64,000 bases of DNA. Source: Puccinia triticina. Its lineage: Eukaryota; Basidiomycota; Pucciniomycetes; Pucciniales; Pucciniaceae. Position 1 is the stretch's first letter, and the number at the start of each line of letters is the position of its first letter. Position numbers and translations under genes: made by a program. This document shows positions 56,075-64,000 of this stretch, one piece after another. The notes beneath the pieces were generated by a model that worked only from the letters and a program-made list of their open reading frames with translations, had not been told where the DNA came from and made no database searches. Location: assembly GCF_026914185.1 (NCBI RefSeq), contig NC_070571.1, positions 1,922,001 to 1,986,000 on the forward strand, read 5' to 3'.

Positions 56075-56556
56075 GTAGCGTCAATCAACTCTACATTGGG
56101 GGATGCTCGAGCTTCCGGAGCACCTCCGGCGCTGCAGAGAAGACTGTATTCAATTATTTACGCACAATCAGCCTTTTTTGTATGGTGGAGAAGAGACGCG
56201 CATTACTCAAGTCAGTATGTGTATACAGTCCTCAAAACCAAGACCACTGCCGCGGGCCAATGACATGAATTATGCATGTTAACAATGACATCGTGCCTCA
56301 CACTGCGCCGGAGCCGTCAGGGTATGTAAACTGGGCGTGTGAGGTGCTACATTGTATTTATTTTGGGATGTACATAATGCACCACGACGATCGTGGCGAA
56401 GGTTTTCAACTGGGCCGGGCAGTCAGCGTCCCATTCGCCGCGCCGTTCAGCTAAGAAAATCGCCGTGGGGTGGGACGAAGAGTGTTCAGACAGACAAGAG
56501 CTGATATGGGAATTAGGGGTTCTGCGACTCTCTTTACGCATCGGACACGCATCATC
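56075..56556. other. upstream region of the membrane-protein gene
   Basis: No gene recognised; probably promoter sequence of the following gene. Confidence 0.45.
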
Positions 56557-58690
56557 ATGGCCTCTCCACCACCCACCCTAGAAGCTATCCTCAATGGCTC
56601 CTCCCAAGATCCCAAGACCAATCCATTCCTGGTACTCATGCGCGGCCTGGATGCGAAGCAGAACCCACCCGTAGACGCATCACAAGCCAGAGATCTCCTC
56701 GTATCCGTCGCCACTTACATCATCATCTTCCTGGTCTGTGTCGCTATTATCTGTCTGCCCTATCTTCAGGGCGCCGGTGGTCACAGGAGACGACATTGGA
56801 TGATTAAGCGTCAATACCTCGATGGCCGTAAGCTCTCTTTCCGCTTTATATACTTTTTTCCCTTCACTGTTTATCCAACTCCTCGCGGCCTACACAAAAA
56901 CTGATGATTCACATTCTTTTTGCGCGTTTTCTCTGATGATTTGTTATGTCATCGACAACAACAGATTCACAGCCTTACTGGATTCCTAACAGGTAAGAAA
57001 AAACGCATTAAGCGAAATATGAGGAATGAGGTTTGCTTTTAAGCATTAACACTGATTTGTTATTTTTGTACGTTGCTTGAACCAAAACTAAAAGTGGCTT
57101 GATTGTTGCGGGATGCCATCTGGTTGGGAGCACCTTTTTCCTCGTCTTCCTGGGACTTCGGTACCAAGATTTCAAGTCAGGCTATGTAGCCGATGCGTTC
57201 TATGGTTCTGCGTGGTCAGTGCTATTTCTATTCCTGCAGATGTATCAAAAATTACTTCTTCATGTGGCCATACTCTTGACGTCCACCTCTGTTTTCTTTT
57301 TTTGCCTTTGATGAAAACTCACAGGCTGGAATTGCGATGGGTAAGAAGACTCGTTTTTTCAACCAAACAAATCAGAAGTTGCACTCAACAATGTTTCTTG
57401 CCCTGTTAGTATCCTAGTTATTGGTCATTCTTCACGCAAGCGTGGAGTACTTGGTTTGTTCGGTGAGTACACTTTTTGTTCTACTAATGACTAAATGAGA
57501 ATTCCAAATTTGCTGAGTTGGACGTTTCAATTACAGAGCCTCTGATGCATCTCTTAAGGGGAAAAAGAATGGGATCCACCCGTTGGTCTTTAATGCCAAC
57601 CTGATAATATTCCCCACGACCGCCTTAATCTCAGCACTGGTTCTGATTTCGGCACAGGTAGCCTCGATGAGTTCGCAGGTCGACAGCTACAAGACCCTTA
57701 TTACCTCACTTAACCTACTCAGTCTTCACTGGCAACAAGGCGAGAATACCCTCGGCAGCCCCCAGTTCCGGACCGCCTCAGCTCAATACACCGAGTACGG
57801 CATGAAATCCTCATATATGCTCGCTAGGTTCAAGGACACTGGATTGTTCTGGAATTTCATGGCTGTACCCACCTTCATCGTGAGTAGAACACCAGGAAAA
57901 AAAAAAAACTGTGATAACTCCTGCTGATTGTTGTTTTGGTTGCTGAAATAGTTTTACGTCTTTGGTATCTCGACTTTACTCAGAGTCATGCATAAACGTT
58001 TCCAGGCGGTCAAGAGTGAATCTGACCAACAGAGCACCATCAGTCAGACCGATTCATTCGCGAAACGCTTGTTGAAAAATCATAACAAGAACAAATCGAG
58101 CCAGCTTCGGACTAGCTTCAGTAATTATCCCTAGCTTCCAGGCCTTTTAAATCTTGTAAATTCCATCTGACGTAATTTCCTCGTTTTGTCTAGTTTACTT
58201 GGGGGTCCATTATATGTTGATGACACTTACGCTGCTTTACCACATTATTATCGGCTTGACCTTTTATCACTCGGGTGAGGCGGCGATGGTCGAGTCAGTT
58301 TTCTTTTTCCTCATTTCTCTTTGGATTTGCTTGTTTGACAATCGAGACTGACGGGGTGGTGATGATCGTAGCAAGCCGTGGTTGGAATTGTTCATGGTGT
58401 TAAGTAACTCGGGCTCATATCTCTTACTATGCGCACTGGTTGTCCAACTAGTGAGAATTCCTTTCCTCCTCAGTCTACTCTGCTGAACGGAATGGTGTGT
58501 GTATGCGCATAGTGCTGAAACTGGCGCCGCTTTCTCGTTGTCTAACTACCAACAGCTTCGAATCATTTCTGAGGGTTGGGAACAAGCCAGCGAGACCACG
58601 AGTAGTAGCAAGAGCGAGAAAACTAGGGAATACGAGGACAGCCTCTCGGAGTCCAAGAATTGCCATCCGGATATCAAGTTAATGACGTGA
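56557..58690 (+). CDS. multi-pass membrane protein of unknown function (about 7 TM)
   Basis: ATG at 56557. Exons include 56557-56827, a 28-nt exon 56965-56992, then about 57093-57213, a short one near 57323, about 57538-57880, about 57952-58122 and further short exons to the stop at 58688-58690, all with GT/AG ends. Hydrophobic helices are seen at 'LVSVATYIIIFLVCVAIICL', 'GLIVAGCHLVGSTFFLVFLG', 'LIIFPTTALISALVLISAQ', 'FMAVPTFIFYVFGISTLL', 'MLMTLTLLYHIIIGLTFYH' and 'ELFMVLSNSGSYLLLCALVV', plus one in the short middle exons. A hydrophilic loop with 'SISQTDSFAKRLLKNHNKNK'-like basic residues and a Ser/Glu-rich tail suggest cytosolic regions. The seven-helix topology recalls fungal GPCR-like proteins, but no diagnostic motif is present. 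It is collinear and unbroken, so probably functional. Confidence 0.65.
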
Positions 58691-59340
58691 CCAATTTCAA
58701 GTCCAACCGTAGTTATACCTCCTGCCCCACACCAAAAGCTCAAAAACTGAATCCTGGCCTCCCATAATTATCACTGAGTCAGTATTCTCGAGCCCAGGAG
58801 GTGCGAGATAGAAAGAAGTCAAAGTGCAATTAATTTATCTGTCTGTTTTATCCCTCCCAACGGAGTAACTCCATTCTAGCAAATCCCGCAAATTGTTGTA
58901 CTTCCCCTCTTGTAACTCTGATATTCTGTTTGAAGAAATCCTTCTATCAATTGATTGTAAGATCCCTGGCTCTTTTCCCTGAGTTTTTTGATTCTGGACA
59001 CGTTTGATTTGCTGTGTTGTACTAAAGATTGAAATTGGGAACTGGTTTCTTACACATCCACATCACTGACAACTGCAAATGTGAAAAGAAATTGAATGTT
59101 ATCTATCTTGACATCTTTGGGGACTTGAATATTGGCTCCAACATTGAGGTTCAATAACCCTCTCTAGTTGGTTTCAGCAATGAGTAGCAAGCCAAGAGTC
59201 ATGCTACAGCTAGAACTTAGATGAATCAAGGCACAGCCAACGTGCAGAGGATATGCCTGGAATTTCCTCAGTCTTTTTTTTCTCCAATGCTGCTGGCAAT
59301 GATGTGCAGCGGAGTGAGGGGGCAACAACCAAAATCTCCC
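58691..59340. other. AT-rich spacer
   Basis: 3' region of the membrane-protein gene followed by sequence without recognisable coding content. Confidence 0.45.
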
Positions 59341-59344
59341 CAAT

Positions 59345-59588
59345 TGTTAATTCACAGGCTTGGATTTCAAACCTTTTATTTCATGTACAGGAATCATTTG
59401 ATTACTCAGCATGATTTCACCTCCTTAATTACAGAGGAGTTTTTAGATGAAGCTGCGGAAAATATTTTCTGCAACTATAGCTATGTCTATTATCAACCAT
59501 ACTTTCTTGACACTGACTGCATAGAAGATTTCAAGAATTTTTTGAATGGCTGGTATGCATCACCAGACAGAGAGATATTTTCAGGGTA
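59345..59588 (+). pseudogene. duplicated exon fragment of the 61299-63942 gene
   Basis: About 245 bp nearly identical to 62883-63121, encoding 'HRLGFQTF', 'EEFLDEAAENIFCNYSYVYY' and 'DTDCIEDFKNFLNGWYASP'. Similarity ends within 2 nt of the exon's donor site in the parent gene; the sequence continues with unrelated 'YGGQCISMSAAQTT' codons to about 59670. Only this exon is present, so it is a fragment and not a gene. Confidence 0.8.
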
Positions 59589-59984
59589 TGGAGGGCAGTG
59601 CATATCAATGTCTGCGGCTCAGACAACAGTCAATATGGTGATTAAGCCAAACAATTTCAAGGTACATACATGAGGTGGGCCAAGTACTTAAAGAGGTGGA
59701 TGCTGGAGCTGTTTCCCCCCAGGGGATCCAGTTTTGTCCTCCCCCTCCCTGGAGGCCCCCTAAATCAATATTTTCAACAGTTTTTTTGGGAGATCATTGA
59801 CTTATATTGTGGTCTGAGGAGGGGTTTTGGAGGTTTTTTTTTGCTAAAGAACACACACCAAAACTTAGATCTGAGGCACCAGGATTGTGTGAATTCAATT
59901 AACTTGGATAAGGGTAAATAGATAGAGAGATAAGTTTATCTCTCTCTGCATGGCAAATACATAATCAATGAGAAATACTATTTA

Positions 59985-60180
59985 GGGTGTTCAAAGTTGA
60001 CTTGCATAAAATCATAACACCATAAAATCATAAAATTTTGAGCTGAAAAAAATATGTACCACCCAAACACTCAAATTACAGCAACATTTCTAGAATAGTA
60101 CATATGAAATCATCACTTGAAAGTTTTATGATTTTATGATTTTATGTATTGAAAATTTCATGATTTCAACTTTGAACGCC
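59985..60180. mobile_element. 196-bp MITE (TIR GGGTGTTCAAAGTTGA), copy 2
   Basis: Perfect TTA duplication (59982-59984 / 60181-60183). Same 196-bp length and interior as 46520-46715 in reverse orientation. TTA points to mobilisation by a PIF/Harbinger transposase. Confidence 0.9.
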
Positions 60181-60502
60181 TTAATTGTTTAAATACATAA
60201 AAAGAGTGTGAAACATCCAAGTTTATTAAAACCACAGTTTCACAGAAAATGACTTCATGGGTTCATGCTGCATTTCATTGAAATTGCAGGCAAAAAAATA
60301 AAAATTTGATAAAGTTTAAAAAGTTCAAGTTTGTTTTTTTGTTTGAGTTTAGAGTTGTTTTTTTAAGTGTAAATCTTTGGTTTTGTTTGAGTTTATTTCA
60401 TTTTTTTGTATGTTTTGATTGTGGTCATATTTTTTGTTTTGTGTGAGTTTGAAGTTTAAATTTTAAATTTTTGCTCAAGATTAGAATTTTTGTTTTTTCA
60501 AA

Positions 60503-60650
60503 TGGAGGACTTCCCGCCAATCTGGAAACCCAGATTTTCCCAGATTTTGCAGGGAAATCTAGGCAGATCTATGATTTGGGACAATTGAGCCCAGATTTCC
60601 CCGCAAAATCTGGAAAAATCTGAGTTCCCAGATTGACAGGAAGTCCTCCA
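60503..60650. mobile_element. 148-bp MITE (TIR TGGAGGACTTCCCG), copy 2
   Basis: Ends TGGAGGACTTCCCGCC and AGGAAGTCCTCCA form an inverted pair; the interior repeats CCCAGATTT(TC)CC and its complement. Same family as 55925-56074, with a different interior. Confidence 0.8.
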
Positions 60651-60974
60651 ATCAAGAAGGGGCCTACTCAAGTAAAATAGGGGGCCTTCAGGGAGAGGGT
60701 GGGACAAAACCAGATCCCCTGGGGGGACAAACAGCTTCACCCCAGCCCTTTATGTATCAGTCCCAGCTTGCATATGACACCAGGTGAAAAAAACCCTGGT
60801 TGCTGAAATCCTTGTGTTTACAGGTCAGCTTGAGGGGTTTTCTTGAGAGGTTTTTTCCTCAGGGTGAATGGTCAGGGTCATCCAAACGTGTTCCAAATCC
60901 GAGGCAGTTGGCTTTGAGCAGAGAATGTGTCCACCCTTGCCGGGGTGGCTTAGACCTCCTTGGCAGTCAGCACA

Positions 60975-61192
60975 TCTCTCAATAACCGGTCTATGCCTGC
61001 CATTGAGGGGACTGACAACTCTCGATGACCGGTCTGACCGGCCATATAGGGGAATCAGATCTTCTCCCGCTTCCCGGTCTGTGCCGGTCATCGAGGGGAC
61101 TCACTCCTCTCAATGACCGGTCTGACTGGCCATTGAGGGAACTCACACCTCTCAATAGCCGGTTGACCAGTCTGACCGGCCATCAAGGGGAT
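60975..61192. repeat. palindromic minisatellite array C
   Basis: Five to six diverged units such as CTCTCGATGACCGGTCTGAC and CCGGTCATCGAGGGGACTC, the same hairpin motif as arrays A and B. It ends about 100 bp before the start of the next gene. Confidence 0.8.
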
Positions 61193-61298
61193 TTGGATAC
61201 AGAGAAAAAGCTTAAAAGTGTGTATGAGAGGTTTGATGATATGTAATCACCTGTGCTGGGGTCACATGATTCTGTGACGCTTTGTTTGAAACTTATCA

Positions 61299-63942
61299 AT
61301 GGCGGGGGCTTCACAGGCACCCAGGTACAAGGGGGAATGTTTAGTCTGTAAGCAAGGTGTATTACTGGTGCCAGATGATGAAACAGCTGCTTCCCTGTTT
61401 CATAAATCAGTTTCAAGTAAGTTTTTATGAGCTTTGTCTTCTGCTACAAGTTTCACATCAAACAGCAGGAATCTGTTTTACCAGGGTCCCTTGGATATGA
61501 AAGAAAGACCCACAAGTAGTACTTACTTTCAAGTCACCATTTTATGAAATTGCTGACCATTGGATAGAACTATTACATACATATATTCAAGTGCTCTTTA
61601 CAATGATTTTTCACCAAATTTACCACCACTTTATCCTCTTACTTACAGTGTGCTGCTTGCAAGAAACTGCATCAACAGAATCAAAACAAGTGGATGTTTT
61701 GATGACAGAGGTGGAGAGGGTAAAAAACCAAAAAATGGTCGATGGGAGTAAGTTATGCTAATTTTTTGATATCCCTGAGCAATAGAACTAATATAAATGC
61801 TCCATTTTTCCTGTGGCAGCCATCATCAGTGATCCCCAACATGATGTGTTTCATGTCCACAAAAACTTGGAGTGTCTTGCCATATCAAATCATGAAGAAT
61901 CCCCAGAAGAATACATTGAAAGGGTTCTGGACCCAATGAGGAATACTAGATTTAAAAGACATTGTGAGTTATAGCCACACAATATTCACCCAAGGAAATC
62001 CCCAAGATACTTATGGAAAAATTATAATTATACTTCATAGCGGTAGAGATTCCAAAATCTCAACAAGAAAGAGAAAGTAAGTCTCTCTGTTTCCATAACA
62101 CAGATTGCCTTGAGAAGAAAAAAATCCTAGCGCTAAAATCTATCATTGGTCAGTTCTGATAAATCAGATGAGAAAGGAGTTCAAGTATCTCAGACACAAA
62201 GTGGAAACCATTGTCTCCCACAGTCATCATTTAAAACCATATCAATCAAAAATTCATGAGTCAATCTTTGTTCCATATGTTCCTAAGTTGAATGAAATCC
62301 ATGAAACAATTTCTGTCCTAATAGACAGTCAAGCAGAAGATTTGAAAGTAAGATTCAAAACTGTTTCTCCCCACCAAACCAAGAATCCAAAAATTGTTAG
62401 CATGGTGGAGCCTGGGGCTTGCAGCAGAAAAGACTTTTGGGCTCCAAGTAGCATAATCAAACCCAAAAGTGCTGAAAATGATGAAGCAAAACATACATTT
62501 GGAGAAAAACAAAGGTATGTAGAATTATCTCCTTTTTTATATTAATCCTCTGGAGCAGAAGTACAATTCATGCTCACTGAATAAATAATTTCTCAAATGT
62601 TATTTTTCTGATCTCTTTTTTTTCTTCAGGCAAAATCATGATTTGGGTATTGCAACCAAGTCCAGGACAAAAATCAACAATGAAGAGACTGCTGAAATGT
62701 TTGTGGATAACCATAGTGAAAATCAAACTTTAACAGGAATTCTTCAAGAAAAAGCATTGAGATGGCCTGAAGATATCAAGACAACTATTATGAAAAAGAT
62801 AGGGAAGCAATTAGCCAAAGATATCATGGATCTGATGAAGGAGACTAGTCCCAAAAAACACCAGGAACAATTTGCTGATTTCTTAATTCACAGGCTTGGA
62901 TTTCAAACCTTTCATTTCATGTACAGGAATCATTTGATTGCTCAGCATCATTTTAACTCCTTAATTACAGAGGAGTTTTTAGATGAAGCTGCGGAAAATA
63001 TTTTCTGCAACTATAGCTATGTCTATTATCAGCCATACTTTCTTGACACTGACTGCATAGAAGATTGCAAGAATGTTTTGAATGGCTGGTATGCATCACC
63101 AGACAGGGAGATATTTTCAGGTAGGTCACTTTCCACTTCCAAATAACTTGTTGTTTCACTTTGAACTGATAGATTGGTTTGTATTGGGATCCCCTTTTAA
63201 TTTAAATGAAACATCTTTGAAAGTTATGGAACCCAGAAAACAAAAACTTTTCTCATTTTGTTCAGTGAAACAGATTTTCAAAAGATACTGGAAATTACCT
63301 AAAATCTCAATGCATCGATCTTTAAAAAACTGGATATATTTTTTCCATGATTATATTTTCAAAGATAATAGCATTTACCATCTATTGGAAAACATTTCAT
63401 CCAGCTCAAAAGATTATGAGCTTCAAGAGCTGAAAAAAGATCTGCAGGATTTATCTAAAATTTTTGAAACTTATGGAGAGATAGATCCGGGGGAAGAGTT
63501 TCCAAATGAAATATCAGTTGTATTTCAAGTTATCAGATTTTTCAAGGAGAACTATCCTTCCTCGGCAGAGTTACTCTTGGAAAGCACAGAAGCATTTGAC
63601 AAGAAATATTTTCTGATGTATGAAAGCAGTCAATTCCATGGAAAATTAGATAACATCCAAATCTATTTAAGAGTCAAATTTGGTCAGAATAATTCGCCTC
63701 CCTTTGTTTTTGACTTCATTCCCCGCAGCACAAAAGGATCATCAATGAAACCAATTGATGAATTGAAACAAATCTCAAAAAGGCTTGACCAGATTTTCTC
63801 AGAACACAAACAATCCCTTCATGATATCCTTGATGGTGAACAAAAAAATAGATATTGTGATCACAATAAAATAAAAGGAAGGGTTGATTCTCTGAAATTT
63901 CACATAAGTAACTTGCAATCTTTCTACCAGTTTAGATCATAA
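61299..63942 (+). CDS. AT-rich many-exon gene of unrecognised family, copy 2
   Basis: ATG at 61299 opens 'ASQAPRYKGECLVCKQGVLL', with a C-x2-C pair. Exons then follow with short introns: about 61299-61417, 61484-61514, 61649-61747, 61832-61963, 62031-62078, 62103-62147, 62168-62349, about 62400-62515, about 62631-63120, about 63266-63942. Further Cys/His residues occur in 'NCINRIKTSGCF' and 'DDPQHDVFHVHKNLECLA', which could form a zinc-binding N-terminal region. The long exons encode 'RKEFKYLRHKVETIVSHSHH', 'HRLGFQTFHFMYRNHL' and a helical C-terminal part ('IRFFKENYPSSAELLLESTE', 'DNIQIYLRVKFG') that aligns with copy 1 at 23000-23215. The junction near 62148-62168 is unresolved. No domain, signal peptide or membrane segment is recognised; no function is proposed. 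Confidence 0.55.
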
Positions 63943-64000
63943 ATCTATGAAAATAAAATCCCTTCAGAATGATGAATTTGGTGTTTGGATAGTTCTTTCT

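Larger units (their letters stand above)
59685..60760. mobile_element. inverted-repeat element (about 80-bp arms) enclosing two MITEs
   Basis: The left arm contains CCCCCCAGGGGATCCAGTTT and TGTCCTCCCCCTCCCTGGAG (59685-59765); its inverted partner lies at 60678-60760. Between the arms are the 196-bp MITE copy 2 and the 148-bp MITE copy 2. No transposase is present; exact ends and target duplication are not resolved. Confidence 0.65.

Overview
The window reads as nuclear DNA of a filamentous basidiomycete, most likely a rust fungus (Pucciniales). This rests on short (about 60-110 nt) introns with CTAAC-type branch sites, fungal housekeeping genes, a cysteine-rich secreted protein and very heavy layering of transposable elements. 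The species is an inference; no rRNA or marker gene is present. There is no bacterial, phage or CRISPR content.

Layout. 1-2.9 kb holds two host genes on the minus strand: a J-domain protein running off the left edge and a small secreted protein with ten cysteines. 4.7-13.0 kb holds a 161-bp MITE with a complete Ty1/copia element (136-bp LTRs, AACTG target duplication) beside it. The copia reading frame is broken by an in-frame TGA, a frameshift and a nested 2.1-kb LTR-like insert. 13.0-14.6 kb is a terminal-inverted-repeat (TIR) element carrying a broken fungal gene. 14.66-20.13 kb is a PIF/Harbinger element (transposase plus accessory gene) that itself contains a second TIR element, which in turn contains a palindromic minisatellite and an 896-bp LTR-like insert. 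21.3-23.5 kb is an AT-rich gene of an unrecognised family, 24.0-27.2 kb a nine-exon hAT transposase, and 28.2-29.6 kb a decayed copy of the DNA primase large subunit gene.

30.3-41.0 kb is Ty3/gypsy territory. A truncated element is followed by a young one (32113-40842, 1250-bp LTRs without visible difference, GGTTA duplication) inserted into a telomere-like TTAGGGG tract inside a fold-back element with a tRNA-like segment. The young element has a 1778-codon gag-pol frame on the minus strand. It also appears to encode a spliced upstream protein whose last exon overlaps gag in another frame; I regard this as the most interesting observation here. 41.2-46.2 kb is a second Harbinger-like element with three genes, and 46.3-48.0 kb is a Russian-doll stack of MITEs around a second palindromic minisatellite.

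48.4-58.7 kb is a conserved gene island: RPS14 and RPS4 diverging from one 416-bp promoter region, ERG7 (lanosterol synthase, with a 14-nt microexon), and a multi-pass membrane protein. 59-64 kb returns to repeats (two more MITE families, a third palindromic array) and ends with a many-exon AT-rich gene whose C-terminal part resembles the 21.3-23.5 kb gene. The host genes are independent housekeeping or secreted functions; the rest is best understood as at least four classes of transposons inserted into one another.
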